In this document: one piece after another, positions 1-10,725 of the stretch
How positions within the stretch are numbered: the stretch's first letter is position 1
How the letters are laid out: each line of letters starts with the position of its first letter
Assembly (NCBI RefSeq): GCF_000026185.1
Contig: NC_010694.1
Location: 1,674,001 to 1,738,000, forward strand
Origin: Erwinia tasmaniensis Et1/99
GTDB taxonomy: Bacteria; Pseudomonadota; Gammaproteobacteria; Enterobacterales; Enterobacteriaceae
Reading direction: 5' to 3'
DNA: 64,000 nucleotides
The notes under the pieces: generated by a model
The model's database searches: none
Told to the model about the DNA's origin: nothing
What the model saw: the letters and a program-made list of their open reading frames with translations, nothing else
Translations under genes and position numbers: made by a program

Positions 1-786
1 AAGCGTATCAGTCAGTTGATTTATCAGCGGGCTGGCATCGTCCTTGCGGACCATAAGCGTGAAATGGTTTACAACCGCCTGGTACGCAGGCTGCGTACCC
101 TGAACATTGACGACTTTGGTCGCTATCTCGCCCTGCTGGAAAAGGATGCCAATAGCGCCGAGTGGCAGGCCTTTATCAATGCGCTGACCACTAACCTGAC
201 GGCATTTTTCCGTGAGGCGCACCACTTCCCGATCCTGGCGCAACATCATGCTGCGCGCAGTTCGGGCAATTACAGCGTCTGGTGTGCGGCCGCTTCAACG
301 GGAGAAGAGCCTTACTCCATCGCCATAACGTTGGCAGACGCGCCTGGCGGGGGGGCGGGGAAATTTCAGATCCATGCCAGCGACATTGATACTCAGGTTT
401 TGGAAAAGGCGCAGGCGGGCGTATATCGTCAGGATGAGCTGCGAACGCTATCCCAGCAGCAGCTCCAGCGCTTCTTCCTGCGCGGCACCGGCCCCCATCA
501 GGGCATGGTGCGGGTGCGGCCGGAGTTGACGAATCGGGTCAGCTTCTCCCAGCTCAATCTGCTGGGAAATGACTGGGCACTGCCCGGCACCTTTGATGCG
601 ATCTTTTGCCGCAACGTAATGATCTACTTCGATAAAGAGACACAGGAAAAGATTTTGCGGCGTTTTGTTCCTCTGCTTAAACCAGGCGGTCTGCTGTTTG
701 CCGGTCACTCAGAAAACTTTAGCCAGATTAGTAAAGAATTTTATCTGCGTGGCCAGACGGTCTATGGACTGACTAAGGAAAGATAA
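1..786 (+). CDS. cheR: Chemotaxis protein methyltransferase CheR (5' end cut by window)
   Basis: CheR methylates glutamates on chemoreceptors with S-adenosylmethionine and so sets adaptation. The frame is open from base 1, and 261 residues are visible; the family is about 285 long, so some 25 N-terminal residues lie outside the window. An in-frame TTG at 16 is internal and not a real start, because the preceding residues KRISQ already match CheR. The SAM-binding [10 protein letters not shown] motif lies near visible residue 100, FCRNVMIYF near 205, and the C-terminal GHSENF is typical. The stop codon overlaps the cheB start (TAATG), showing translational coupling. Confidence 0.96.
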   Translation, partial: KRISQLIYQRAGIVLADHKREMVYNRLVRRLRTLNIDDFGRYLALLEKDANSAEWQAFINALTTNLTAFFREAHHFPILAQHHAARSSGNYSVWCAAASTGEEPYSIAITLADAPGGGAGKFQIHASDIDTQVLEKAQAGVYRQDELRTLSQQQLQRFFLRGTGPHQGMVRVRPELTNRVSFSQLNLLGNDWALPGTFDAIFCRNVMIYFDKETQEKILRRFVPLLKPGGLLFAGHSENFSQISKEFYLRGQTVYGLTKER

Positions 787-1835
787 TGAGTAAAATCAAA
801 GTATTGTGCGTTGATGATTCCTCTCTGATGCGCCAGATGATGACTGAAATTGTTAACAGCCATCCTGACATGGAGATGGTGGCTTCAGCCCCGGACCCGC
901 TGGTGGCGCGGGAGTTAATCAAGCAATTCAATCCGGACGTGTTAACGCTGGACGTTGAGATGCCGCGAATGGACGGCCTCGACTTCCTGGAAAAACTGAT
1001 GCGCCTGCGCCCGATGCCGGTCGTGATGGTGTCCTCACTGACCGGACAAGGCTCCGAAATCACTTTGCGTGCGCTGGAGCTGGGGGCAATAGACTTTGTC
1101 ACCAAACCTTCTCTGGGGATACGTGAAGGGATGCTGGCCTATAGCCAGACCATCGCCGACAAGGTACGCGCCGCCTCACGCGCACGGCTACCCACGCGTG
1201 GCGCGCAGTCGGCACCGGTGATGCTGAAAGCAGGCCCGCTGCTGAGCAGTGAAAAGCTCATCGCTATCGGCGCCTCAACCGGAGGCACCGAGGCGATCCG
1301 CCACGTGCTGCAACCGCTACCCGCCACCAGCCCGGCTTTGCTGATCACTCAGCATATGCCGGCAGGGTTTACCCGGTCGTTTGCCGACCGTCTGAATAAG
1401 CTGTGTCAGATTACGGTGAAAGAAGCGGAGGACGGGGAGCGTATTCTGCCAGGGCATGCTTATATCGCTCCAGGGGCGATGCACCTTGAGCTGGCCCGTA
1501 GCGGCGCGAACTATCAGGTCAAATTGAATGATGGACCGCCGGTAAACCGCCATAAGCCGTCGGTTGATGTGCTGTTTAATTCCGTTGCGCGCTTTGCCGG
1601 TCGAAACGCCGTAGGCGTGATCCTGACCGGCATGGGTAACGATGGTGCAGCCGGGTTGCTGGCGATGAATCAGGCCGGCGCCTGGACAATCGCCCAGAAT
1701 GAAGCCAGCTGCGTGGTCTTCGGCATGCCCCGTGAGGCGATAGCGCTCGGGGGGGCCAGTGAAGTGCTGGATCTTAACCAAATCAGCCAGCATATGCTGG
1801 CAAAAATTAGCGCTGGACAGGCGTTACGTATCTAG
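786..1835 (+). CDS. cheB: Chemotaxis response regulator and protein-glutamate methylesterase CheB
   Basis: CheB removes methyl groups from chemoreceptors and deamidates them, opposing CheR. An N-terminal receiver domain (about 1-120) has the acidic pair D10-D11 and phosphoacceptor D56 in [11 protein letters not shown] linker leads to the C-terminal esterase domain, with the catalytic Ser164 in GASTGGT, a His in TQHMPAGF near 190 and an Asp in GMGNDGAAG near 286. At 349 residues the length is normal. The ATG overlaps the cheR stop by one base. After it comes a 101-base gap before cheY, longer than expected inside a che operon. Confidence 0.97.
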   Translation: MSKIKVLCVDDSSLMRQMMTEIVNSHPDMEMVASAPDPLVARELIKQFNPDVLTLDVEMPRMDGLDFLEKLMRLRPMPVVMVSSLTGQGSEITLRALELGAIDFVTKPSLGIREGMLAYSQTIADKVRAASRARLPTRGAQSAPVMLKAGPLLSSEKLIAIGASTGGTEAIRHVLQPLPATSPALLITQHMPAGFTRSFADRLNKLCQITVKEAEDGERILPGHAYIAPGAMHLELARSGANYQVKLNDGPPVNRHKPSVDVLFNSVARFAGRNAVGVILTGMGNDGAAGLLAMNQAGAWTIAQNEASCVVFGMPREAIALGGASEVLDLNQISQHMLAKISAGQALRI

Positions 1836-2326
<491 letters not shown>

Positions 2327-2339
2327 GTCAGGAGCCGAG

Positions 2340-2984
2340 ATGAGTACTATTCCGAAACCTAATGTTGATGCTGCTTCGGCACAGGACATTATCTCCAAAA
2401 TTGGTTCACTGACGCGGATGCTGCGCGACAGCCTGCGTGAGCTGGGGCTGGATCATGCGATTGCCGAAGCGGCAGAAGCGATACCAGATGCCCGCGATCG
2501 CCTCGATTATGTGGTACAGATGACCGCGCAAGCGGCAGAGCGCGCGTTAAACGGCGTTGAAGCCTCACAGCCGCGTCAGACGCTGTTGGAAGAGGGAGCG
2601 AAGCGGCTTAAAGGGCGCTGGGATGAATGGTTTGAACATCCTGTCGAACTGGCAGATGCACGCTCTCTGGTTTCGGAGACCCGTGGCTATCTGGAAGCGG
2701 TGCCGGAGCATACGTCGTTCACCAACTCCCAGCTGATGGAAATCATGATGGCTCAGGATTTTCAGGATCTGACCGGCCAGGTGATTAAACGTATGATGGA
2801 TGTGATCCAGGAAATTGAACGTCAGCTGCTGAACGTTCTGCTGGAAAATGTTCCGGAGCAAGGCCAGCGCAAGCCAAAAGAGACCGATAATCTGCTCAAT
2901 GGCCCGCAGATTAATGCGACGGCACCGAACGTGGTGGCAAGCCAGGATCAGGTCGATGACCTGCTGGACAGTCTCGGTTTTTGA
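2340..2984 (+). CDS. cheZ: Protein phosphatase CheZ
   Basis: CheZ speeds dephosphorylation of CheY-P and so terminates the tumble signal. At 214 residues it has the family length. The catalytic segment QDFQDLTGQ carries D143 and Q147, which are the residues that act on the CheY phosphoryl group in the known structure. The C-terminal end DDLLDSLGF is the helix that binds CheY. A clear CAGGAG ribosome site precedes the ATG. It is the last gene of the che operon here; a GC-rich hairpin follows directly after the stop. Confidence 0.97.
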   Translation: MSTIPKPNVDAASAQDIISKIGSLTRMLRDSLRELGLDHAIAEAAEAIPDARDRLDYVVQMTAQAAERALNGVEASQPRQTLLEEGAKRLKGRWDEWFEHPVELADARSLVSETRGYLEAVPEHTSFTNSQLMEIMMAQDFQDLTGQVIKRMMDVIQEIERQLLNVLLENVPEQGQRKPKETDNLLNGPQINATAPNVVASQDQVDDLLDSLGF

Positions 2985-2988
2985 TCGC

Positions 2989-3018
2989 AACGGCGGACGT
3001 TGTCCGCCGTTATCTTTC
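2989..3018 (+). terminator. Probable terminator after cheZ
   Basis: The perfect 10 bp stem AACGGCGGAC / GTCCGCCGTT (2989-2998 and 3002-3011) has a three-base loop and is followed by the weak T-run ATCTTTCCC. It lies five bases past the cheZ stop and separates the che operon from flhB. Confidence 0.55.
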
Positions 3019-3145
3019 CCTCACGCCAACGCGCACCTTACGCTATTCCACAAATAACCCCCTATTTACCTGTTTACTCACGGCATTACCCCGGCGTGAA
3101 TTTGGCATCCTAACGGCTGTCATTCCGTGCTGAAGGTCAGGGTTC

Positions 3146-4297
3146 GTGTCTCAGGATAGTGATCAGGAAAAAACAGAGTCACCCACGGCCCATCGTCTTG
3201 AAAAAGCGAGGGAAGAAGGACAGATCCCGCGTTCGCGTGAACTGACGTCTATCCTGATGCTGATTGCCGGTTTGAGCATCCTGTGGGGAGGCGGCGAGTG
3301 GATGGGGCGCAAACTGGGCGCGCTGCTGGCGGATGGCCTGGTGTTTAATCACTCGATGGTGAGCGATACCAGCCAGATGCTGCGCCAGATCGCTAATTTG
3401 TTGCAGCAGGCCGTGCTGGCGGTGCTGCCGATGATGTTTGGCCTGGTGGTGGTGGCGATTGCCGCACCCATGCTGCTCGGTGGCCTGGTGCTCAGCGGTA
3501 AGGCCATCAAATTTGACCTCGGAAAGATGAACCCCATCAAAGGATTGGCGAAGCTGGTCTCAGCACAATCCGCGGCAGAACTGCTGAAGGCGGTGCTGAA
3601 AGCCACGCTGGTCAGCATTGTTTGCGGGCTGTATATCTGGCACCACTGGGCCGAAATGCTGCGCCTGATGGCGGAGTCGCCGATCACCGCGCTGGCTGGC
3701 GCCATGAATATGATCGCCATGTGCTGCATTCTCGTGGTGCTCGGACTGTCACCGATGGTTGGCTTCGACGTCTTTTTCCAGCTGTTCAGCTATTTCAAAA
3801 ATTTGCGTATGTCGCATCAGGATATTCGCGATGAGCACAAACAGCAGGAAGGTGACCCACATGTTAAAGGGCGAATACGCCAGCAGATGCGCGCCGCCGC
3901 GCGCCGCCGCATGATGGCCGATGTGCCGAAAGCCGATGTCATTGTGACCAACCCGACCCACTATTCGGTGGCCTTGCAGTATGACGAAAATAAAATGAGT
4001 GCGCCGAAGGTATTGGCGAAAGGTGCAGGGGAAATCGCCCTGCGCATCCGTGAGCTGGGGGCAGAGAACCGTATTCCCATCCTTGAGGCCCCGCCGCTGG
4101 CGCGTGCACTCTATCGCCACAGTGAAATTGGTCAGCATATCCCAGGCACGCTGTATGCGGCCGTGGCTGAAGTCCTGGCCTGGGTATGGCAGCTACGCCG
4201 CTGGAAGGCGGAAGGCGGCCTGATCCCGAAACGACCTGTTAAACTGCCGGTGCCGGAAGCGCTGGACTTTGCTGGAGAACAAAAATCTGATGGCTAA
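3146..4297 (+). CDS. flhB: Flagellar export apparatus protein FlhB (substrate-specificity switch)
   Basis: FlhB is an inner-membrane component of the flagellar type III export gate. It switches export from hook-type to filament-type substrates. The 383-residue protein has four hydrophobic segments (about 30-50, 85-115, 140-165 and 180-210) and a cytoplasmic domain. That domain carries the self-cleavage motif NPTH at 269-272, exactly where enteric FlhB has it. The start is GTG: the N-terminus MSQDSDQEKTESPTAHRLEKA fits the family and no in-frame ATG lies nearby. Its last 8 bases overlap flhA. Confidence 0.97.
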   Translation: MSQDSDQEKTESPTAHRLEKAREEGQIPRSRELTSILMLIAGLSILWGGGEWMGRKLGALLADGLVFNHSMVSDTSQMLRQIANLLQQAVLAVLPMMFGLVVVAIAAPMLLGGLVLSGKAIKFDLGKMNPIKGLAKLVSAQSAAELLKAVLKATLVSIVCGLYIWHHWAEMLRLMAESPITALAGAMNMIAMCCILVVLGLSPMVGFDVFFQLFSYFKNLRMSHQDIRDEHKQQEGDPHVKGRIRQQMRAAARRRMMADVPKADVIVTNPTHYSVALQYDENKMSAPKVLAKGAGEIALRIRELGAENRIPILEAPPLARALYRHSEIGQHIPGTLYAAVAEVLAWVWQLRRWKAEGGLIPKRPVKLPVPEALDFAGEQKSDG

Positions 4298-6380
4298 TCT
4301 GGCCGCTTTACTACGCCTACCGGGCAGCATGAAAGAAACGCAGTGGAAGGTACTGGCCGGGCCGGTATTGATCCTGCTGATCCTGTCAATGATGGTGCTG
4401 CCGCTGCCGCCGTTCATTCTTGACCTGCTGTTCACATTCAATATCGCCCTATCGATTATGGTGCTGCTGGTGGCGATGTTTACCCAGCGTACCCTGGATT
4501 TCGCCGCTTTCCCCACCATCTTGCTGTTCTCAACCCTGTTACGCCTTGCGCTTAACGTTGCCTCGACGCGCGTCATTCTGATGGATGGCCACACCGGCGC
4601 GGGGGCTGCCGGACGGGTAGTTGAAGCCTTCGGGCACTTTTTAGTCGGCGGCAACTTCGCGATCGGTATCGTGGTATTTATCATTCTGGTGATCATTAAC
4701 TTTATGGTGATCACCAAAGGCGCAGGACGTATTGCCGAGGTCGGCGCGCGTTTTGTGCTGGACGGGATGCCGGGCAAGCAGATGGCTATCGATGCCGATC
4801 TTAACGCCGGTTTGATTGGCGAAGAAGAGGCCAAAAAGCGTCGTAGCGACGTGACGCAGGAAGCCGATTTCTACGGTTCAATGGATGGTGCCAGTAAGTT
4901 TGTGCGCGGTGATGCCATTGCCGGGATCATGATCATGGTGATAAACGTCATCGGCGGCCTGCTGGTCGGCGTGATCCAGCACGGTATGGATGCAGGACAT
5001 GCGGCGGAAACCTACACCCTGTTAACCATCGGTGACGGGCTGGTGGCGCAGATCCCAGCGCTGGTCATCTCGACCGCCGCAGGTGTGATCGTGACTCGTG
5101 TTGGCACCGACCAGGATGTCGGCGAGCAGATGGTCGGCCAGATGTTCAACAACCCGCGCGTCATGATGCTTAGCGCCGGCGTACTGGGTATGCTGGGCCT
5201 GGTGCCGGGTATGCCGAACTTCGTCTTTCTGCTGTTTACCGCCGGGCTGCTGGGGCTGGCATGGTGGGTGCGTGGCAAACAAATGACGCCGCAAGCCCCC
5301 GCCGTGGCGCAGTCATCCAGCATGCAGCCGGAAAATTCGGGCAGCATGGAAGCCACCTGGGGCGATGTTCAGCTGGAAGATTCGCTGGGTATGGAGGTCG
5401 GCTACCGGCTGATCCCGATGGTCGACAGTGCACAGGATGGCGAGCTGCTGGGACGTATTCGCAGCATCCGTAAAAAGTTTGCTCAGGAGATGGGCTTCCT
5501 GCCGCCGGTGGTGCATATCCGTGACAATATGGACCTGACACCCGCGCGCTACCGCATCTTGATGAAGGGCGTGGAAATTGGCAGCGGTGACGCCTTCCCT
5601 GGCCGTTGGATGGCGATTAATCCGGGCACGGCGGCCGGCACGCTGCCGGGTGAGAAGACCACCGATCCGGCATTTGGCCTTGAGGCAATCTGGATCGACA
5701 GTGCGCTCAAAGAACAGGCGCAGATCCAGGGATTCACCGTGGTGGAAGCCAGCACCGTGGTGGCCACCCATCTCAACCACCTGATTGGTCAGTATGCCAG
5801 CGAGCTGTTTGGCCGTCAGGAGGCGCAGCAGCTGCTTGATCGCGTCACCCAGGAGATGCCGAAACTGACGGAAGACCTGATCCCTGGCGTGATCACGCTC
5901 ACCACCTTGCACAAAGTGTTGCAGAATCTGCTGTCTGAACGGGTGTCCATCCGCGATATGCGGACGATTATCGAAACGCTGGCGGAACATGCTGCCGTTC
6001 AGACCGATCCCCACGAGTTGACTTCCGTGGTGCGCGTCGCGCTGGGTCGAGCGATCACCCAGCAGTGGTTCCCCGGCGCGGGCGAAGTACAGGTTATCGG
6101 ATTGGATACCACGCTGGAGCGTCTGTTGCTTCAGGCCCTACAGGGCGGCGGTGGGCTGGAGCCGGGGCTGGCAGACAGGCTGCTGACGCAGGCGCAAAGC
6201 GCGCTTCAGCACCAGGAAGGGCTGGGTGCTCCGCCAGTGCTGCTGGTTAACCATCCGCTGCGTGCGCTGTTGGCACGTTTCCTGCGCCGCAGCCTGCCGC
6301 AGCTGATCGTCATTTCCAATATGGAACTGACCGACAACCGACAAATTCGTATGACCTCAACCATTGGTAGCCAGTCATGA
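4290..6380 (+). CDS. flhA: Flagellar export gate protein FlhA
   Basis: FlhA forms the nonameric export gate of the flagellar type III system. An N-terminal half with about eight membrane spans (20-310) uses the proton gradient. A cytoplasmic C-terminal half docks chaperone-substrate complexes. The FHIPEP-family segment around GAGRIAEVGARFVLDGMPGK is intact. I chose the ATG at 4290, with GGAG 16 bases upstream inside flhB, because MANLAALLRLPG matches the family N-terminus; an in-frame ATG at 4269 would add seven unconserved residues. The protein is 696 residues, and its stop overlaps flhE as ATGA. Confidence 0.97.
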   Translation: MANLAALLRLPGSMKETQWKVLAGPVLILLILSMMVLPLPPFILDLLFTFNIALSIMVLLVAMFTQRTLDFAAFPTILLFSTLLRLALNVASTRVILMDGHTGAGAAGRVVEAFGHFLVGGNFAIGIVVFIILVIINFMVITKGAGRIAEVGARFVLDGMPGKQMAIDADLNAGLIGEEEAKKRRSDVTQEADFYGSMDGASKFVRGDAIAGIMIMVINVIGGLLVGVIQHGMDAGHAAETYTLLTIGDGLVAQIPALVISTAAGVIVTRVGTDQDVGEQMVGQMFNNPRVMMLSAGVLGMLGLVPGMPNFVFLLFTAGLLGLAWWVRGKQMTPQAPAVAQSSSMQPENSGSMEATWGDVQLEDSLGMEVGYRLIPMVDSAQDGELLGRIRSIRKKFAQEMGFLPPVVHIRDNMDLTPARYRILMKGVEIGSGDAFPGRWMAINPGTAAGTLPGEKTTDPAFGLEAIWIDSALKEQAQIQGFTVVEASTVVATHLNHLIGQYASELFGRQEAQQLLDRVTQEMPKLTEDLIPGVITLTTLHKVLQNLLSERVSIRDMRTIIETLAEHAAVQTDPHELTSVVRVALGRAITQQWFPGAGEVQVIGLDTTLERLLLQALQGGGGLEPGLADRLLTQAQSALQHQEGLGAPPVLLVNHPLRALLARFLRRSLPQLIVISNMELTDNRQIRMTSTIGSQS

Positions 6381-6769
6381 AGATCGTTTTTTGGTTGCTG
6401 CTCACCGTTCCCGCGCTGGCGGCGGCGGCTGACGGCGGATGGCAGGCCAGCGGTGCCGGGCCTGCGCTGTCGAATCGGGGCGTGCAGGTTTCATCCCAGC
6501 CGCTAAGGCCTGCTGCGCCGGTTGGCGGAACCATGACGGACGTTTACTGGCGCTATACGCTCAGTGCGCCAGCGCCGACCGGCCTGCAGGTGCGGCTGTG
6601 CTCTGAAAACCGTTGCGTTGCCATTGAAGGCGGCAGCGGAATGACGCGCGGTTTAACCAACGTGGCCGCCGGAGAAAGTTTGCGCTTTATTTGGCTGGCA
6701 GAGGGGAAAGGGCGGCTATTTCCGACGCTGCGCGTGGTCAGTCATGAGGTCATGGTGAACTACCATTAA
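6377..6769 (+). CDS. flhE: Flagellar protein FlhE
   Basis: FlhE is a small periplasmic protein encoded last in the flhBAE operon of enterics; it is linked to proton leakage through the export gate, although its exact role is unsettled. The 130-residue product begins with a clear signal peptide (MKIVFWLLLTVPALAAAA, cleavage near 18). Two cysteines sit in the stretch LCSENRCVAI, where a disulfide is likely. Its ATG overlaps the flhA stop by four bases. It is followed by a GC-rich inverted repeat at 6831-6857 that has no T-run. Confidence 0.93.
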   Translation: MKIVFWLLLTVPALAAAADGGWQASGAGPALSNRGVQVSSQPLRPAAPVGGTMTDVYWRYTLSAPAPTGLQVRLCSENRCVAIEGGSGMTRGLTNVAAGESLRFIWLAEGKGRLFPTLRVVSHEVMVNYH

Positions 6770-6864
6770 TGTTGATAGCGGAAAGCTGGCAGGGCGGAGG
6801 GGTTGAAACTAAGGCTAACCCGTTGATAAGCGGGCCGAGGTGATCCACGTCGGCCCGGCCAGAT

Positions 6865-8595
6865 TTACATGCGTTCTACCGTTTCAATCCCTAAGGTATC
6901 CAGGCCCTGTTTCAGGGTTTTCGCCGTCAACAGCGCCAGACGCAGACGGCTCTGTTTGGTCGCTTCATCTTCCGCGTTGAGGATAGGGCAATGCTCGTAG
7001 AAGCCGGAGAACAGACCCGCCAGATCGTACAGATAGGCACACATCACATGCGGCATCCCGTCACGCGCCACCTGCGTGATCGTTTCTTCAAACTGCAACA
7101 GGCGCACGGCCAGCGCGGCTTCGCGGTCATCGACGATACGCGTCACGCCGCTGACGGCTTCAGCATCGATACCGGCTTTGCGGAATACCGACAGCACGCG
7201 AGTGTAGGCATACTGCATATAGGGCGCGGTATTGCCTTCAAACGCCAGCATATTGTCCCAGTCAAAAATATAGTCAGTGGTACGGCTTTTCGACAGGTCG
7301 GCGTATTTAACCGCGCCAATCCCGACGATGTTCGCCAGCGCGTTCAGCTCATCGGCAGGCATATCCGGATTTTTTTCCGCCACCAGCTTAGTGGCGCGAT
7401 CCACCGCTTCATCCAGCAGGTCGGACAACTTAATCGTACCGCCAGCACGGGTTTTGAACGGCTTGCCGTCTTTACCCAGCATCATGCCGAACATATGGTG
7501 CTCTAACGGGATGCTGTCCGGGACGTAACCGGCTTTGCGCACGATAGTCCATGCCTGCATCAGGTGCTGATGCTGGCGCGAATCGATGTAATAGAGTACG
7601 CGATCCGCCTTCAGCGTTTCATAACGGTATTTGGCGCAGGCGATATCGGTCGTGGTGTAAAGATAGCCGCCATCCTTTTTCCGGATGATCACGCCCATCG
7701 GTTCACCTTCCTTGTTTTTATACTCATCAAGGAATACCACCGTGGCGCCTTCACTCTCTACCGCCAGCCCTTTAGCCTTCAGATCCGCCACGATGCCGGG
7801 CAGCATATCGTTGTACAGGCTTTCACCCATCACGTCGTCACGCGTCAGCGTGACGTTCATGCGGTCATAAATCAGCTGGTTCTGCGTCATGGTCACGTCA
7901 ACCAGCTGCTTCCACATTTTGCGGCAGTACTCGTCGCCGCCCTGTAGCTTAACCACGTAACCGCGCGCACGCTCGGCGAACGCCGGATCTTCATCATAGG
8001 TGCGTTTCGCTTCACGGTAGAAGGCTTCAAGGTCAGCCAGCGCGATCGCCTCGTGGTGTTCGCTCTGCTGTTTTTCCAGGAAAGCGATCAGCATACCAAA
8101 CTGGGTACCCCAGTCGCCGACGTGGTTGGCGCGGATCACCTTATGGCCGAGGAACTCCAGGGTACGCGCCGCCGCATCGCCGATGATGGTCGAGCGTACG
8201 TGACCCACGTGCATCTCTTTGGCCACGTTAGGGGCTGAGTAGTCAATCACCACCGTTTTGGGCGCAACGGGCGCAACGCCAAGCTTTGGCGCCGTTAATA
8301 CGCCGTCGATTTGCGCAGACAGCCACTCCTGGGCAAGGAAAATATTGATAAAACCCGGCCCGGCGATTTCAACCTTAGCGGCAATGCCGCTAAGATCCAG
8401 CTGTTCCAGCACCTTTTCAGCCAGTTGTCGCGGAGGCATACCCATTTTTTTTGCCACGGCCATCATGCCGTTGGCCTGGTAATCACCAAACTGCGCTTTT
8501 GCCGACTGACGCACCTGGGGCTCGCAATCTGCCGGAGCGCCCACCGCGATCATCGCATGACTGACTTTTTCTGAAAGAAGGGCCTGAATATTCAC
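6865..8595 (-). CDS. argS: Arginyl-tRNA synthetase
   Basis: ArgS charges tRNA-Arg with arginine. The 576-residue class Ia enzyme has an N-terminal Add1 domain, the HIGH-type signature HVGH in [16 protein letters not shown] near residue 130, and a degenerate KMSK region ([13 protein letters not shown]), as is usual in ArgRS. The C-terminal anticodon-binding domain ends ETVERM. The start ATG at 8593-8595 gives [11 protein letters not shown], as in enterics. It is transcribed convergently with flhE and divergently from yecM. An AGTATACT element at 8708-8715 is a candidate -10 for it. Confidence 0.97.
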   Translation of the reverse strand: MNIQALLSEKVSHAMIAVGAPADCEPQVRQSAKAQFGDYQANGMMAVAKKMGMPPRQLAEKVLEQLDLSGIAAKVEIAGPGFINIFLAQEWLSAQIDGVLTAPKLGVAPVAPKTVVIDYSAPNVAKEMHVGHVRSTIIGDAAARTLEFLGHKVIRANHVGDWGTQFGMLIAFLEKQQSEHHEAIALADLEAFYREAKRTYDEDPAFAERARGYVVKLQGGDEYCRKMWKQLVDVTMTQNQLIYDRMNVTLTRDDVMGESLYNDMLPGIVADLKAKGLAVESEGATVVFLDEYKNKEGEPMGVIIRKKDGGYLYTTTDIACAKYRYETLKADRVLYYIDSRQHQHLMQAWTIVRKAGYVPDSIPLEHHMFGMMLGKDGKPFKTRAGGTIKLSDLLDEAVDRATKLVAEKNPDMPADELNALANIVGIGAVKYADLSKSRTTDYIFDWDNMLAFEGNTAPYMQYAYTRVLSVFRKAGIDAEAVSGVTRIVDDREAALAVRLLQFEETITQVARDGMPHVMCAYLYDLAGLFSGFYEHCPILNAEDEATKQSRLRLALLTAKTLKQGLDTLGIETVERM

Positions 8596-8929
8596 CGAGT
8601 TACCTTAAATTTTCTTAGCCCACACGAGTAGGCAAGAGGTTGTCACCACGCCGCCACAAGCAGATAATCATCCGTTGCCAGCAGCGCTCAAAAAAGAAGG
8701 GGAAAAGTATACTGCATTTAGCGACAAGTTATCCAGGAACCTGACGCCGTGGCCAGGGTATGCCGCCGGTGACGAAACGTTTCGCCGCGCATCCCTCGCG
8801 GCGGGTAATTCAGGTTGTCCCCCTGGCCCGCAGCCCTCACGTGGCCGATAATGGCCTGATATTTTAGGGTAGAGTACTGAGCCATCCTGGGCCACTTAGC
8901 TGGGATCGATCTAGAAAAAAGGATTGTGT
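8596..8929. other. argS-yecM divergent intergenic region
   Basis: These 334 bases contain no convincing gene on either strand. They hold a candidate argS -10 (TATACT read on the minus strand, 8709-8714) and a perfect 12 bp palindrome CGAAACGTTTCG at 8773-8784 that resembles a LacI-family operator. A GC-rich stretch, 8785-8830, follows. The yecM ribosome site AAAAAAGGA ends at 8923. Confidence 0.5.
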
Positions 8930-9499
8930 ATGTCAGAGATGAAAAATGTGGAAGAGCTGGCCGATTTAGCCGCTGATTTGCCGCGTTTTACCCAATTGCT
9001 CACCCACCTGGCGCAGCGCTTAGCGCTGGATTTGCTCCCGCTGGAGGTTGACCATATAGCGTTACGTTGTCACCAGAACGCCACCGCAGAGCGCTGGAAG
9101 CAGGGGCTGTTACGCTGCGCCACGTTATTTTCACAAAAGGAGATTGCCGGACGGCCCATCGCTCTGTTTGAATTAGCCACGCCGCTCGACGTCGGGCCGT
9201 GGAAAATTAGCGTGGTCGAACTGCCGTGGCCGGGCCAGCGCCTCTATCGCCATGAAGGCTGGGAACATGTGGAGGTGGTATTACGTGGCGATGCGAGCAC
9301 GTTGGGCACGCGCGCGCTGGCGCTGATGGCCGACGAAGGGCTGATGCAGCAGGGTATAGCGATTAAAACCAGCGCGCCGCAGGGAGCCGGTGAAAAGCTG
9401 CCGAATCCAACGCTGTCGGTAACCGATGGCCAGGTTACCATCAAGTTCCATCCGTGGAGCCTGAAGGAGATCGTCGCCAGCGAAAGTGAGGTTCAGTAA
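8930..9499 (+). CDS. yecM: YecM family protein (glyoxalase-like fold, function unknown)
   Basis: This is the conserved neighbour of argS and cutC in enterics. The 189-residue protein is similar in length to E. coli YecM. The family has a vicinal-oxygen-chelate (glyoxalase/dioxygenase-like) fold, but no reaction is established. Visible candidate metal ligands are VDHIALRCH near 40 and HVEVVL near 107. The ATG at 8930 is preferred over an in-frame TTG at 8924 because AAGGA is correctly spaced. Its last seven bases overlap the 3' end of the convergent gene at 9493-10638. Confidence 0.9.
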   Translation: MSEMKNVEELADLAADLPRFTQLLTHLAQRLALDLLPLEVDHIALRCHQNATAERWKQGLLRCATLFSQKEIAGRPIALFELATPLDVGPWKISVVELPWPGQRLYRHEGWEHVEVVLRGDASTLGTRALALMADEGLMQQGIAIKTSAPQGAGEKLPNPTLSVTDGQVTIKFHPWSLKEIVASESEVQ

Positions 9500-10638
9500 C
9501 CGCTCGTCAGCGCCCGCGTCATACGCTGTAGCGCCTCTTCCAGCAGCTGACGCGGGCAGCCAAAGTTAAAACGAACAAAGCGGTCGTTGCCGAAGTCGCG
9601 TCCGGATGAGAAGCCAAGCCCATGCTTTTCAAAGAAAAGCGCCGGGTCGGCCACGCCGAGGCCGCTGGCATCGATCCAGCCGAGAAAGCTGGCCTCCGGC
9701 GTGACCATGCTCAGGCCGGGTAGCCTGTTGACGTGCTGCGCCAGCATATCCCGATTAGCGCGCAGATAATCCAACTGCGCGTCCAGCCAGGGCTGACCCT
9801 CGCGCCAGGCGGCGCTGGCGGCGACATAAGCCAGCACGTCGACATCCGGTACCATTCCTTTGCGCATGCGGTTAAAGCGCGCGCGCAGTTCAGGGTTGGG
9901 GATCACCGCCAGCGAAGCGCCCAGCCCGGCGATGTTGAAGCTTTTAGACGGCGACATCAGGGTTATCGAGCGCTGGGCCGCATCATCGCTCAGGCTGGCG
10001 AAGGGGATATGCTGCACGCCCGGCTCCAGCACCAGATCGCAGTGGATCTCATCCGAACAGACCAGCAGATCGTGGCGCTGCGCAAAGCGTAACTGCGCCT
10101 CAAGTTCCTTTCGGCGATATACGGTGCCGCCGGGATTATGTGGATTACACAGCAGCAGCAGCTTTTCGTTACCGCTCATCCGGTCCTCATGGCTGTCCAG
10201 ATCCAGCACCCAGCGCTGCTGCTCCAGCCGTAGCGCCGCGCTCAGATGCTGCCGTCCGGCTAGTTTGGGTGCCAGGAAGAACGGCGGGTAAATGGGCGTT
10301 GCGGAGACGGTGCTTTGATGCGCTTCGGTAAAGGCGCGCACCGCGATATTAATACCGGTCACGACGCCGGGTAAAAACACCAGCCATTCAGGCTGAATTT
10401 TCCAGCCAAAGCGACTCTCCATGCGTTCAATGGCCACCTCTGCCAGCGCCTCAGAAGTGACGCCGTAACCGAATACACCCTGTTGGACGCGTTGCTGTAA
10501 AGCATCAATAATGCAGTCGGCAGCACGAAAATCGGTATCAGCAATCCATAGAGGAAGAATATCCCGGTCGGCGTACTTTTTCCATTTAAGGCTATCGCTG
10601 TGACGGCGGTCTATCCGCTGGTCGAAATTGAATGGCAT
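9493..10638 (-). CDS. MalY/PatB-type PLP-dependent C-S lyase or aminotransferase
   Basis: This is a fold-type I PLP enzyme of the MalY/PatB family. Members cleave cystathionine-like C-S bonds, and E. coli MalY also represses the maltose regulon. The 381-residue frame from MPFNFDQRIDRR is family length. The N-terminal DILPLWIADTDF, NPHNPGG near 175 and the Schiff-base lysine in SPSKSFNIAGL near 233 are typical, and an Arg in FVRFNFGCP near 360 binds the carboxylate. The upstream in-frame ATG at 10734 would add 32 unconserved residues. E. coli has no such gene between yecM and cutC, so it is a lineage-specific insertion. The substrate is unknown. Confidence 0.87.
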   Translation of the reverse strand: MPFNFDQRIDRRHSDSLKWKKYADRDILPLWIADTDFRAADCIIDALQQRVQQGVFGYGVTSEALAEVAIERMESRFGWKIQPEWLVFLPGVVTGINIAVRAFTEAHQSTVSATPIYPPFFLAPKLAGRQHLSAALRLEQQRWVLDLDSHEDRMSGNEKLLLLCNPHNPGGTVYRRKELEAQLRFAQRHDLLVCSDEIHCDLVLEPGVQHIPFASLSDDAAQRSITLMSPSKSFNIAGLGASLAVIPNPELRARFNRMRKGMVPDVDVLAYVAASAAWREGQPWLDAQLDYLRANRDMLAQHVNRLPGLSMVTPEASFLGWIDASGLGVADPALFFEKHGLGFSSGRDFGNDRFVRFNFGCPRQLLEEALQRMTRALTSGY

Positions 10639-10725
10639 GATATCGCTCTCCGTTAATTGAAGCACTAATCCAACGGTGCTAAGTATACATAAACAATCAG
10701 GCCAGCAGTGATACCGGAGGACAGG

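Noticed and set aside
3038..3070. AAATAACC-CCCTATTT element upstream of flhB as an FlhDC box
   Set aside because: The half-sites resemble FlhDC sites but lack the 10-12 base gap between them, so the match is too weak to annotate.
5313..6014. Open frame of 233 codons antisense to flhA
   Set aside because: His/Arg/Gln-rich shadow of a highly conserved flagellar gene, with no independent similarity.
6831..6857. CGGGCCGA / TCGGCCCG inverted repeat between flhE and argS as a terminator
   Set aside because: The stem is strong but no T-run follows on either strand.
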